DNA of 64,000 bases. Origin: Nepenthes gracilis. Lineage: Eukaryota > Streptophyta > Magnoliopsida > Caryophyllales > Nepenthaceae. Made by a program: the position numbers and the translations under genes. The first letter of the stretch is position 1, and each line of letters starts with the position of its first letter. The DNA lies in assembly GCA_033239525.1 (NCBI GenBank), contig BSYO01000020.1:13270546-13334545 (forward strand), given 5' to 3'. Under the pieces are notes generated by a model, which had not been told where the DNA came from, did not search any database, and was given only the letters and a program-made list of their open reading frames with translations. Positions 1 through 12,022 of this stretch are shown one piece after another.

Positions 1-1100
1 TTTAAGCAGCTGAAAAATTAAAGATATGAATCTTAAAAATTATTTTAATAATGTTAATTTTAATTAAATTATTAAATCTTTGAGGTTAATTGATGTTGTG
101 AGTCAAAAATTAAATGTTTAACCGAACTGAGTTAGGTTTAAGTAATGCCCGACGTGTACCTAATCTACACATAAATATATTTTGACCAAACTCAGCTGTA
201 TTTAACTAGCGTATATGTACCAGTTTTCTATAAATAGGCCATTATATTGATTTTAGCTCATTTCTATTGAGATTTTGTGAGAAAAGAGAAAAAAAAAGCG
301 AAAAAGAGATAGAAGTGGAAAGGAGGGAAAAGTAAATTTGACGAGAAATAATGCTAATTTTTGATAAAGCTAGGTGAAAGTAAGTATATTTAAGTTTTTT
401 TTTTCATTGATCTTTTTTAAAAATCTTTGAGTACTTTGTATTCAAATGTTCATACTAGTGATATTTTCTTACTCTATTAGATTATATTTTACATGTATAA
501 TAATCTATTCCCTTTTTTTTTCAAATTTTGTAAAGCTCATATCTTAAATTAAAGCGAATTACATTTAAATATGAAAATTTCTATATAAATATTTTTATAT
601 GTTATTAAAATTCATATTTATATTTTTACATGTCAACAATTTCTACATATTTATTCTCCTGTATTTTCTATTTGTAAGAAATTGATAAAATTTTATAAAC
701 TATGTTGAATATCTAACATTTCAATGTAGATGGTCTTGCCTTTTACTAATTTTTAGACTTCAATTCCTACGTATCAACAATTCTTATATATTTGTTCTTA
801 TATGTTTTTCATTTGAAAGAAAATTGAAGAAAACTCTACTTTGATTTTAAAAAAAGAAATTAAGTTCTCTAGCTCGAGAAAAAATGTGTAGGCTTTTATT
901 TTGTATAGAGTTTTTATTTTTGATTAAATAATAATCATTATAAAGAATTAACAGAATATATTCAAATATATCTTAATGTACTATTTGTAAATTAAATGAT
1001 AAACTAAATATTTATAGATCAGAAAATTGGCATTTGACCCTAACTCTAGAGAATAAAATATAGTTAGTGCACCGATAGGTCATAAATAATAACATATAAC
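1..1100 (+). repeat. Gypsy-type LTR fragment, truncated by the window start
   Basis: Bases 10-180 match the LTR that begins at 15239. A TATA box (TATAAATA, 229-236) is followed by a purine tract (about 280-330) and a splice-donor-like AAGTAAGT. The same layout, with a near-identical stretch around GAAAAAGAGATAGAA, occurs at 58140-58230 in the LTR that starts at 57548. No coding potential. The right edge is uncertain. Confidence 0.5.
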
Positions 1101-1559
1101 CATTGATAATAACAAAATAACCAATACCTAACTTTGATATTCGATCTTTATTGATAAAATTATTACTGATTTTTATTTTTTTATAAGTTTGAAAAACTTT
1201 ATTATATTCAGAATATTATCCGTTCATATTTTTGTAGATTTTATATCCATAATTGCTATATAAATTTAGCATATTTTTCAGTATTTATATGTTATCAGCA
1301 TTTGCGTATGGTTATTAATCAATATCTTAGATCATTTAATGATATTTGATATATGTTCGCTTTGTGGTTTAGTATTTTGGATTTATATCCGTTGAATAAA
1401 ATATTGGAATTTTGGATACTAAACTAAGAATCTAATATCAAGTTAATTTCAGACTACAAAATAGAGTAAATTAGGGTTTTAGGATCAGGAATGTCTAGCT
1501 GACACCATGACATACTTCTTGGTAAAAAACTTTAAGCATAGTTAAATTATTGCATGCAA

Positions 1560-1760
1560 TTTTCTTACAATGAGCGCATGTAAGAGTGGAGCAATAGAAA
1601 AAAATATCACTTTTTTTTTTTTACTTTTTCAATTTTTTTAAATTTTTTTATTACTATAAAATTTACATTGTTTGAATATTCTCAAATCAAATGGTCTTAA
1701 AATAAAAATAAAAATGATAGGGCGTCCCTTACTGTAAAAAACGTAAATTACTTTTTCTTT
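1560..1760. repeat. AT-rich repeat related to 14960-15210
   Basis: Shares AATAGAAAAAAATAT and a segment around AAAAATGATGGAGCGTC with the later copy, but the block order is rearranged. Low complexity limits confidence. The rest of 1100-1930 holds only AT-rich sequence in which I recognise nothing. Confidence 0.4.
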
Positions 1761-1929
1761 TTCTAAGTAAAATTTAAATTTTATCTTTCTAAATTTTATT
1801 CTTAATAAATTCTATTTTATATAATGATCAACTTAATTTACTAGATTTCAAGTTGTATGTCAACAAACATTTGATACCCAAGAATTACAAAATTGTAAAA
1901 AAATAGATTTCAACTTTGGGCTACCCTTT

Positions 1930-2190
1930 TTTTAACTAGCGAATATCTTAACTACCTATATACGAATATATAATTGTAAATATGTTCATATAGATAAATA
2001 TATGAATACAGAAAATTTTCTGTGACCGAATAAAACTTATATGCTGTTACAAGATAATATTTATATTCTAAATATTATTTGAATACTTAATAATTTTAGA
2101 TTTTAATTATTATATATTTGTAATTTAAATGGAAATATTATAATGTTTGAAATCACTTAACCGATATAATTGACCCGATTAACCGCTTGT
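1930..2190. repeat. Dispersed AT-rich repeat, copy 1 (second copy 6690-7000)
   Basis: Starts near AACTAGCGAATATCTTAAC and runs to the region of ATTATAATGTTTGAAATCACTTAA. The second copy has the same order of blocks with point changes. It ends in a direct-repeat-like GATTAACCGCTT tract of the kind seen at the ends of some plant transposons. Not classified. Confidence 0.6.
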
Positions 2191-2209
2191 TGTTATTCTT
2201 TGTCAGTTA

Positions 2210-2377
2210 CATCAAGCAGTACATACATAATACATGACAATAGGTAGCTAACATGTAATAGAACTCCAACATATACTGGATTATTAACGTATATGATTAC
2301 CATGGGAAAAGTATAGTAGCATCTTACATCGAATGCTATTATTGACAAAATCCTCCATTAATTTGAGTTTCAGTCTT
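2210..2377 (-). other. 3' flank of gene 1, homologous to 55264-55463
   Basis: Short blocks are shared with the region after gene 2, including AACTCCAACATA and GTAGTGGCATCTTACAT-like sequence. This shows that the duplication that made the two genes extended past the stop codon. It presumably includes the 3' UTR; I see no clear polyadenylation signal. Confidence 0.55.
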
Positions 2378-4098
2378 TTATATCCTCATGTGATCGAGAA
2401 ATGACTTTCCATCGAGCTCACGTGAGAAGTAACTATTGTAATAATCTGTGACTGTTACTGTTTTAAACAGAGCTGGAGTTTGCGGTGTGACTATGTTAGG
2501 TGCTGGGCCAACTTTTCCATCCGGTTTTGCAGTGTGGAATGCCGCAATTGATAGCCTCTCTTTCTCTGAATTTGTGACTACACGGTGCTCAATACTAGGG
2601 TAAGCTCCATTTGTTATAATCTGTGACATCACATTAGTAAATATATTAAGCCTAGCTAATATTTGATATCTAAAGTCATAAGTGGGATTGATGAGCATGC
2701 CTGGATATAACTAAACTTACCTCCAAAATGTCACCAATGTTAACTATGAAGGCATTTTCAAGGGGTTTAATAGGAACCCATTTGCCATCTTTTCTTATTT
2801 GTAGGCCTTGTGTGTCATTCGCTTCAAGGAGGATCGTAATTCCTGTAGCATCGGAGTGTGCCGAGAGACCAATAACCTTGTCTGGCTGAGGACAAGGAGG
2901 GTAGTAGCTCATTCTCATATCCTGCCTTCCATCTTCAAATAGAGATTTCATGTAATTTGAATCTATCTTTAAAGCTTTTGCCATATAGTCGAGTAATTTC
3001 AGCGCAAGCTTTTGTAATTCAAATGAGTAGGCATCAAGAGCTTCCCTAGAAAAAACGAGAATAGCCATGTTTATATTATTAGTAGTTTCACTTGTCTTTG
3101 ATCCATTAGGCCTTGGGAAAAACAATTTGATAATGATCTTGATAACTTGGGTGTCTTAAGATTATAACAAAGTTTTTATATTGAGACTTGGAAGCAATGA
3201 GTTTAGATTATAGAATTCGAACAACTTTCGGTGAAATAGAGATAAAATTATGTATGTCCGACCATTTTAATTTGGAGTTTGTAATATAGAAAATATTATA
3301 TTATATACTATCATTTTATATTTTTATATGAACTTGTAACAAAACTAAATAGAGAGAAGGCAGGACAACGCAAGAACCTGAATGGGAGAGAAAACTTGGG
3401 CAATAAGTGGGGTTTCCTCAAATGAATAGGACGGACTGTCAATGCGAGCAAATCTGCCCAATCAAGTTTTTGCTCCTCTGACATAATAAATAGTTGACCC
3501 ATTCCTTCATAATCTCCAGGAAGTTGTCGGTACTTGTTTTTTTCTTCCAGTGGCAAATCGAAAAAGTCCTTAAATTCTTTCTTAATCTTTTCCACCAGTG
3601 AAGTGTCCACTCCATGATTGATCAACTACATATCATATATAACTGTGAATTTCATGGGAATTAATGAGCTGAAAAAACTACTAGTATAGTACAAAAATGA
3701 GCAATATGTAGGTCTGTGCGCTATCTAATCCTCTTAATAAAGATGTTTTTAGCTCGTTTATTTAATAAACAACCTACTCGAGGCTGGACATACGTGAGCT
3801 CCAACACTACATTCATAACTAAAATCCATTTTTTACACAAAAAGTAAGGAGCATAAACCTGAAAGAAGCCCCACTCTTTGCAGACTTGATGCAACTTCTC
3901 CAGTTCGGAATCCATAAAATCTGTCGAGGTTAAACGCTCCATGTCGATGAAGGGCAACTGGGGATAGGAATCGCCACCGCCGGTGACAATTGGGGGCTCT
4001 TCGAGATCAGTGCGGACATATCTTTCTGGGACTTGCGTCCTCTTCTCCTTGGCCAACTCCTGGACGCTCGGCACCACAATGGACGCCCCACCCACCAT
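2378..4098 (-). CDS. 2-oxoglutarate/Fe(II)-dependent dioxygenase, SRG1/S-norcoclaurine synthase 1-like (gene 1)
   Basis: Four coding exons read on the minus strand: 4098-3859, 3625-3378, 3045-2721 and 2620-2378 (stop TAA). The introns are 233, 332 and 100 bp, all GT-AG, and the joined frame gives 351 residues, normal for the family. The start MVGGASIVVP has a good context (AAAAATGG). Seen in the protein: a DIOX_N-type N-terminal domain (about residues 48-165, with CKEWGFFQ-LINHGV across the first splice site), the MSYYPPCPQP motif (205-214), the iron ligands H226 and D228 (HSD) and H283 (EHR), and the 2-oxoglutarate-binding R293 and S295 (RLS). It ends ELDGKSFLDHMRI, as relatives do. Family knowledge: these soluble enzymes couple 2-oxoglutarate decarboxylation to hydroxylation, demethylation or related oxidation of small molecules. 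The substrate cannot be read from the sequence. Nothing is missing, so it looks functional. It is about 82% identical to the gene at 55464-57045. Confidence 0.93.
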
Positions 4099-4144
4099 TT
4101 TTTACGTATTTTCTCTACGATTGCTTCCCTCTCTGTGCTAGAGA

Positions 4145-4154
4145 AATATATAAA
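4145..4154 (-). promoter_or_regulatory. TATA box of dioxygenase gene 1
   Basis: On the minus strand this reads TTTATATATT, about 47 bp upstream of the ATG at 4098, just after the motif CAGATG. A start site about 30 bp downstream would leave a 5' leader of only about 20 nt. The paralogue at 57045 also has CAGATG directly before its TATA box, which supports the call. Confidence 0.6.
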
Positions 4155-4181
4155 CATCTGAGCTTTCTACACCAATGACTA

Positions 4182-4222
4182 GTCAAAGTAAGCATATTGA
4201 CAGTTGACAGTGACAAATTGAC
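4182..4222. promoter_or_regulatory. W-box cluster upstream of gene 1
   Basis: Four W-box cores lie within 41 bp, 28-77 bp upstream of the TATA box: GTCAA at 4182-4186, and TTGAC at 4197-4201, 4204-4208 and 4218-4222. W-boxes are the binding core of WRKY transcription factors (family knowledge). Regulation by WRKY factors, for example by wounding or jasmonate, is an inference. The promoter of the paralogue has a similar cluster. Confidence 0.5.
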
Positions 4223-4604
4223 TTTTTCAACACCTCTAAGTTGTATGAGCAGTAATCAATGACAGATTTTCAAGAATTTGAAATAATCAGTCTTAATGAT
4301 TTATTTTATTTATTTTGACAATATCAATAAGATATCAACCATTGAAATTTTACACCAATATATTTCAAGTAGAAATAAAATTTAAAATACGATTATGTTT
4401 GACCTTGAAATGTTAAGATTGTCTATAATTAAATTTTTGATGGAGGAAGTAATTGGTTATAATAACAATAAACACTTACAAATAAAATATTAAAATTTCG
4501 TAAAATTAAGTCATATGATAGTTATATGTAACATGCGTTCAATAATCCAATTGTGTATTTTGTAAGTGTACATAGATGTATTATCTTTTTCTAGGGGACG
4601 GGGG

Positions 4605-5663
4605 GTCAGCATTTGTATTAAAATCAAAATTAATACATAAATTGCCCCATCAATATGGGCTGCAAAACAATGCAGGTAAAGACCCACTTACAAAAGGAAG
4701 AACTCCGCGGACCTTCTAAACAACTAAAAGAGAAAATTGGAACAAAAAGTGAAAACAATAGTCAATAAGAAAAAAATCAAAACGGCCCAACGAAAACAAC
4801 AAGACCACACCAAAGTAGTAACCATGGCTTGGCTCCTGTCCCAAACCCCACTGCCTACAGGTGGTAGGGTTAATCTCCATATCAGCTTCAACAAGGTTTG
4901 CTAATTTGGTTACAATTGAGCTCCAAATAATAGCACCAAGATTCTTCGAGATTTTAATAGGACAATTCTAAAAAATAAATTTGTTCTTGCATTACCAGAG
5001 TTAATGGCCACAAGCACAAATTTGCATGCTAATTTTTATAAGTTTTTTGCTATTCCAGTTGTTCAAGGCCCAACCAACGAAGTTATAAGTGAAGGATGAT
5101 GAAGTACACCTCACCTTCTTACAAATGTATATCCAAATAGACAAAATGACTTTACAATCAAAGAAGAGATGCTAGCAACTTTCAAGGTGACCTTGGCAGA
5201 AAACGCACAAAGAACTTGGAACTACAAAAGGGAGTCTATTCATGGTACTTAATCTGTCCTAAATCATAAGCGGAATGATAAAGGAGTGAGAAGGGGTAGT
5301 ATGCTTTCCCCACACAACCTTCACCTAGGAAACGACTAGAAAATGTGGTTAAAATAAGGGCCATGCCGATTTGATAGAGAATTAGTCGTGCTCATCCAAC
5401 ATCTAGAAATATAAGCCTTGAATGTCTTTATTTGGATCATAATCGGGCAACAGACGAGTGATAGGTTGCACACTCACACATGCAGCAAGAGGCCACATCC
5501 AATAATTGTCAAGAATCATCTCTACAACTCTAGTTTGCCAAGGAAGATCTAATCCTAAAGTAAGACGGTTAGAGTAGACAAGAGAGAGGAGCCTATTTGG
5601 GTGCTATTTGTCTGACCAGGCAAAGGTAGATTCACTGTTACCAATGATAGATCAAATGAATGG
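4605..5663 (-). pseudogene. LINE retrotransposon 3' fragment (zf-RVT region)
   Basis: Minus-strand translation shows a decayed zf-RVT domain: NRLPFVVPSSLCVFCQGHLE followed after a stop by HLFFDC and a SIW block, the cysteine-rich module after the reverse transcriptase of plant LINEs. Several stops and frameshifts interrupt it. The fragment reaches the element's 3' end near 4605. Only the far 3' part is present, as expected of 5'-truncated LINE insertions. Confidence 0.65.
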
Positions 5664-6009
5664 TGTAATATCCTGAATATTTTTAATTTAATTTTATTTT
5701 TTAGTCAACAAATCCTAATACACTAAAATTTACCAGATAAATATTTATTTAATTAGTTTAGTTTAAAATTAATTAAATTTTTTTATTTAATTCTAAATTT
5801 TAATCAATAGTCCAAATATTTAAACCCAATCCATCGATTCAAATATTCTAAATTTATTAGGCCCAAATATCTAAATCCAATTCAATGATCTATATACTTT
5901 ATGGTCATGTTTTCAGCTCGAATTACGAAATTTTGTGTCTAAAAGTAACTAAAAATAATTATCATAACTAAAAAAATAAAATAAAATTAAAAATATTCAA
6001 GATATTACA
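5664..6009. repeat. 346-bp palindromic (terminal inverted repeat) element
   Basis: Begins TGTAATATCCTGAATATTTT and ends with the near-perfect reverse complement (AAAATATTCAAGATATTACA), arms of about 35 bp. The interior is AT-rich and non-coding. The arms resemble the 5' ends of the gypsy-type LTRs in this window (TGTAATATTCTG at 9471 on the minus strand). No clear target duplication. Confidence 0.6.
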
Positions 6010-6142
6010 ATAAGTTTCAAAACGATGACAAAATTGTATAATTTTATGAAACTCCATAGAATTTATTGATAAATTTTTATAATCTAAATATATTTATCTT
6101 GAATCTTTGCTCAGAATAAGGGTCTTCTCTCTCATTAATTTT

Positions 6143-6680
6143 CCCTCACCCTATTGCCAATGTTGATCTAGATAGACAAAGTAATTCTACACTCAAAGAA
6201 GAGATGATGATGACTTTTAGGGTGGCCCCGATGAAAGACACACAAAGAACTGGAAGTCTTAAAAAGGGAGTCTATCTATGGTGCTGAATCATATCTCGAA
6301 CCACAAGCTAAATGATGGAGTGAGAAGGGACAGTATTCTTTCTCCACCCAAGCCTCACTCAAGGAATAGCTGAAAGAGGCGGTTGACACAAATGTAGTCT
6401 TGAATGCTCCTCCAATGTCCAGAAATGAGTCTTGAATGTTTTTATTTGGAGCATGATTTAACCACAAATGAATGATAGGTTGTACAGTTACATGCCCTAC
6501 AAGAGACCACATCTAGTGATTGTCATGAATCAGCTTTGCCACTCTAGCTTGCAAGGAATACTTGATACCAAAGACAAACAATTAGAGTAGACCAGAAAGA
6601 GAAGGCTATCCTGGGGCAAATTATCCAACCAGGGAATGGTAGATTCATTGTTACCAATAATAAATCAATGAAAGGTCTCA
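6143..6680 (-). pseudogene. Second LINE fragment, paralogous to 5108-5663
   Basis: Runs parallel to the first fragment (AGACAAARTRA, AAAGAAGAGATG, AAAGGGAGTCTAT and GATAGGTTG blocks in the same order). An open stretch at 6276-6512 corresponds to MWPLAACVSVQPI in the other copy (here MWSLVGHVTVQPI). It lacks the 3' terminal part found at 4605-5100. Either a local duplication or two insertions of one family. Confidence 0.6.
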
Positions 6681-6689
6681 ATCGATGAT

Positions 6690-7000
6690 GATGTTGCATA
6701 ATTTTTCAACTAGTGGATATCTAAGCTGTCTTTATATAGATATATAATTGTGAATATATTCATATAGTTAAATATATAAATATTTATAATTTTTTTGTAA
6801 TTGAATAAAACTTATGTCATCTATATTATCATTAGAAGTTATAATTTATACAATAAATATTATTTGGAGGTTTTATAAATTTGGATTTGAGTTATAATAT
6901 GTTTGTAATTTGAATTAAAATATTATAATGTTTGAAATAACTTAATTGGTGTAATCGAGCTGATTAATCGCTTAACTAGTTAACTTGTTAAATAGGTTTT
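6690..7000. repeat. Dispersed AT-rich repeat, copy 2, interrupted by the gypsy element at 7000
   Basis: Matches 1930-2190 over about 270 bp. It stops where the LTR of the 7000-14561 element begins. Sequence after 14561 (a TTTGATTTTGATTTTTGATT run and ACACCCCTAAATC) looks like the continuation of the same unit. Confidence 0.5.
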
Positions 7001-9471
7001 ACGATAGACCGAATAAACTAAACACCATTTGAATATAATGCCCGTTAATAACTAAATACAAATCACAATAAACCATTGGAACTACCGGCATTGTATTTGA
7101 TCATGGACAGGATTATTATTTTATACTTGATTATTTTGTAGAAGTGAAATAGGATATTTTATATTGTACAGGTTCAAGGAAGTTTGTTAGGAATGTGTTT
7201 TTGCTTCCGTGATATTGTTGGATATGTATATATATGTTTGATTGATATTTTTGCATACATCTTTCCTTACTAAGGTCTGATGTTGTATTTTTGGGTTGGT
7301 ATCGGAGCCACCGATATTGTGGCATGATTTTAGATCTTGTGCATATTTAATTTATACATATATATCAAAATACCACACGGGCTTAATATTGCCTAAAAAT
7401 TAATAATATATCAAAAACCATGTTCAAAAACCAAACTAACTAATCTACAATAAGTAAAACACCTAAACTTGTCCAAAATACAACAATACCTAAACATCAG
7501 AACCAACAAGCCTAAACTCTTCTGAATATTTGATCTAACTCGCTAGGTAAGAATTTCTGCATCTCCTACTCATCTGAAGGTTAGTAAAAATAGTAAGAAA
7601 GTGAGTCAAATACTCAATAAGATATAAATATAAATAAAGAACAAATATAGTATACTTTTAAAATAAATCGAATGAATGGAATAGGGTCATCATACATATA
7701 TAATATAAAATATGAGCAAATAATATTTTCATAACACATTTAATTTTTTTATTTTATTTCTAATTTTTTTAACTTCAAAAATATACAGAAAACTTATTCA
7801 TCTTTAGAAATAATGGCTAGTAGGCCTTACCAAATAACAAAGTATTTGATCGATATTTAATTTGTATTAATCCACACAATCAAAGACCAAAATCGCACAA
7901 CATAGCGATACTTCTTCGTTATTTACATCCTGAAAATATAATGGATTGTATTTAGTCCACACAAATTAAATGCCTTATCTTCCTCATTTATTTTCCAAAG
8001 ACATGATAGTACTACTTATTGTCTTCCGATCGACGATGCCAAAATCATACAGCGATACTTATTCAGACAATGAACTGCACTATAATATTTTAAGGGATAC
8101 TAGATAATACTATCCTCTAAAATAAAAATTCTAGATCTAATTTATTGATTTCTTTTCATATTTCACATTGGAACTCTACACAAATATTCATAATCCTTTT
8201 TCTTGATTTTCTTCCTCCTAGAGAAAATCCCAAAATAAATAACAAATTGCAGAGTTCTAATTTCTTAATATAGATTCATAATTTTATATTCTTGAGAATA
8301 CAAATACATATTTCATATTCCTTTAAGTTTGTACAGGTACATATTTTCATATTCATAAAGATTTAAGTCTTAAATTTTAACAGATGCTTTTTCATGAAAA
8401 GCAAATATACAAATAATCATGAACTTTAATATAAATGGACCATAAATCATAATTCTCAAATTCCAATTATACATAAACTTTTGCATATTTGCCGATATAA
8501 AACAAAAACAAAACACTAAAAAATAACATATAATTTATAATATATTTAATCCCCCAAATCTCAAATACTAGTGTAAAACCACCGAATAACTGATAAAATA
8601 TTCATCTATATACAAAACAAACATATGGATGTATAAAAATAATATGAATGTTAATAAAATCTCCAAATAGTAGTCAAACATTATCAAACACGAAATCAGA
8701 CCAAAAATAGAGTTAGAGGATACTTGCCTCAACTTTATTCCAAACAAATCGGGCCCTCTCTCTCTTCCACATACACACCCCCTTTCTCTCTCCTACTTTG
8801 CGTTCACTTCTTCCTTCTTCCCTTTCCTCCCTCCTCCTTCTCCTTCCCCTCTCCTCTTCCTCTACGCGCCGAAACCCTCCTCTCTGTCTTCATTGCGCCT
8901 CAACCTATTTTCCCACAATTCAACTGATTATTCCAAAAATCGGCACATACAATCCCAAAATTAGTATCCACAAAGAGAATTGAAGAATTTAGTTATCTCG
9001 ATTTCACCAATTTCTTAAGGTAATGGTGGCGAATGGACGATGGCCATATTTGCTTCGATTCGTGATTTCTCTCTTTATTCACACCGATGCATGAAATGGA
9101 GGGTAGCATCACAAAAAGGGTTTCGCTGACTTCCATTCCCGGTGTTTGGACCTCTGGGGGCGGCAACCCGAGCCGTTCTCCATCTCTCTCCTCTCTTCTC
9201 CCCTCTTTTTTCCTTCTTTCTTCTAAAACCCTCATGATTCTTGTTTTCTTTTTTTTACTTATATATATATTATTTTCTATTTTTACTTTTCTTTTATTCT
9301 ATAATTTAAATTAGTACTCGGACAACGGCACGAGCATACTCTAGGCGCCACTCTATAATTTTAATCAATTCTCAAAATCTCATAATATTTAATTAATTTT
9401 TATCACATCCATATTGGCCAAAATATAATAAAGAACCCTAATTAAATCAAATAAAAATTCAGAATATTACA
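7000..9471 (-). repeat. 3' LTR of the LARD-like element
   Basis: Right edge fixed by the terminal TG (complement of CA at 9470-9471) next to the purine tract. The left edge, near 7000, is set by where similarity with the other LTR stops. Contains AGTAGGCCTTAC (7819-7830) and a CT-rich tract (8755-8870), which is purine-rich on the element strand. Apparent plus-strand ORFs here are antisense to the LTR and not genes. Confidence 0.75.
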
Positions 9472-12022
9472 TTTTTCTCTACTTATAAAAATTTTATCTT
9501 CAAAATTTACACACATCAATACTTGAATAAATAAGGATAATTCTTCTAGATTTAACCTCAACTAAATAATTCCTCCAAAAATATGATCCTCAATACCTAA
9601 TCTTTTCCATCTCAAAATTTGAGCAAAACCTCAACATAAAATAGCTCTTCAAAATTAGCAATAACTCACACTTAATCACATACAAAAGATCACATACATA
9701 TCTTCTCAACATACCTATATAAAACACATCACAATGATCCACCAAATTCAGGATAACGCCAATTCTTAGGTCATCTCTTCGATTCACCAAAAAACTTAAA
9801 TAGCCTAAAAAATCTCAATCTTAATTTATCATTCACCCTCGAAACTCAAAATTCTTCTTTTCAAGATGCTTCTAGAAACATCTTATTAGACTTCTCGAAT
9901 CTCCAATTGGGTCACAAATCTGATCTCTTACTTCAACCCTCAGATCAAATCTCGTGACTGATGACTATGGCCTAAAAACTTCGGCTGTGCCACTCTCATC
10001 AATCGTCTAATTGCAAATTATTGTCATATCAAATTTTAACTTGGCCCCCATTATCTTAAACAAACTTGTCCAAAATTTCATCACAAACCTCAAATCATCT
10101 TTAGAACCTCAAAATCAAAATAGTTTGTGATCTCATCATCTCGTTAGCATACTAACAAGACAAATTAATCAATTCAATACATTATCCAAATTGGCAATAA
10201 ATAAGCCAATCTACAAATACCCAAACTGCATTCATATTTCTCATGGCCCTTGACAAGCCCGAAATCAAAATCTATTAAGGCTTCTCATTCCTAATTTATA
10301 AACTCAATATTCAAAATACAAATCTTTTTTCAAAAGTAAAACATCTCACTTAATCAAACATTCAAATTCGCCCGCGATTCACTACCCAAAATTTGGACAA
10401 CTCCCTCAAACACGAAGCGTCCATCAACTATAACTCATCACCAAATCCAGTTCCTTCAAAATCATAGACTACACTTAGAGACACATCAATGCTATTCTCA
10501 ATCCTCTTGAGAGCAATCACATAGAGTAGTTCTTTATTCTATTAAATATCTCCCATGAAATATCAAAGACACATCAAATCTAAAGACTTTCAACCTAAAA
10601 TATCAATAATAATATTCTTTTTGACTGATGATATATCTCATAAATATAATCCTTCAACAACCTCACTAACCTACACTACCATTTGATTGACTTTTTTTGA
10701 CTGACATTGAAACTCACCATTACAATCCTTAAGCGAATCCACCTGTTTACGATGCAACATGGTCAACTCCCTTTTTGTAAAATAATTTCCTCAAACCTCT
10801 ATGATCAAATTGAACTATAACTATCTCCATACAAATAATATCTCTAAATCTTCAAAGTAAAGACCTTAACTATTAACTCCAAATCATAAATGGAGTAATT
10901 CTAATCATAAACTTTTAACCAATCAACCCATAGGTAACCACCCGAATACACTGTATCATAACACAACCTCAAATCTTCCTTGAAAGTATCACAACCTATC
11001 ACAAATTAACTTGAGCTATCAGGGGTCAATTTAAATGATATAGTCGATAATTTACCCTTCATTCCTTAAAAACTATCCCCACATATCTTATTCTGATGAA
11101 TACTAATTGCTTCTAGGCAAAACGCCCAATGACGCTGCAATCCTTGAGGAATACTCAATGGGTAACTTACCAGATTCAGTTAGACACAAGAAAATTTTAC
11201 ACCTTTACAACATTAATCAGTCTTTCCCAATGCCGGATTATCAAATCATTCATCTTTCGAATAACCTAAATTTTCAATCACCCACCTATAACTTCATCAA
11301 TTCAACTTACTCACCCCAAGGTTTTAAAGTATCCCACGGCGGGCACCCAACTGATATTTTCTCAATTCCATACGAAATCCTTAAAAATTGGTGCTGAACC
11401 TAGCGCAACATTGACAACAACCTCGATTTACCAATCAAAAGATAAACTAGCTTAATATTTTCCTCCAAGAAACATCCTCGAATACTTACACAACCAAAAC
11501 ATTCTAGTAGCCACAAGATGATTTTTAGACGTGGTCACATATGCAAACTAAACTCGGCACACACCATCGCTAATAGTTTGTAGGCAAAAATCAATATCAA
11601 TTTCATTGCCTCTTGATTGTTTCTTCCATGAATTCAAAATTCATAACCTAACTTGCAAACATACACTTAGTGTGGCAACTCTCCAACTAGATGCCCCTAA
11701 TGTTGCATCAATGTTCGATATATCAATTAAAATCTAATCAATCAACCACTTACATTTACAAACCCAAGCCGAACACTAGAATTGCCTCTAGGTGAGTACT
11801 TAGTCCATTATGACTTCCGTATCTTACCATCTCTTAATTCTAACACCAACACATTGATAATCGGATTAGATCATTCCACTTTGAAAGTTTATTGACTCAA
11901 AACCTCAATACAGAACAAATCAAACCTAAACTTTAACTTGAAATCAATCAATTTAGGCCTTGAATCAAGATCAACTAAATTTAGACCTTAAGGCATCTCC
12001 CTACAACTTCTCTGATACCACC

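Noticed and set aside
3930..4157. Open frame overlapping exon 1 of gene 1 (another frame)
   Set aside because: A shadow of the dioxygenase exon; no independent support.
8724..9314. Plus-strand ORFs over CT-rich DNA (also 13829-14482)
   Set aside because: Both lie at the same place in the two LTRs of one element and run antisense to it; the sequences do not conserve a frame.
11107..11397. 96-codon plus-strand ORF inside the LARD-like interior
   Set aside because: On the strand opposite to the element; no recognisable domain, and low G content favours chance openness.
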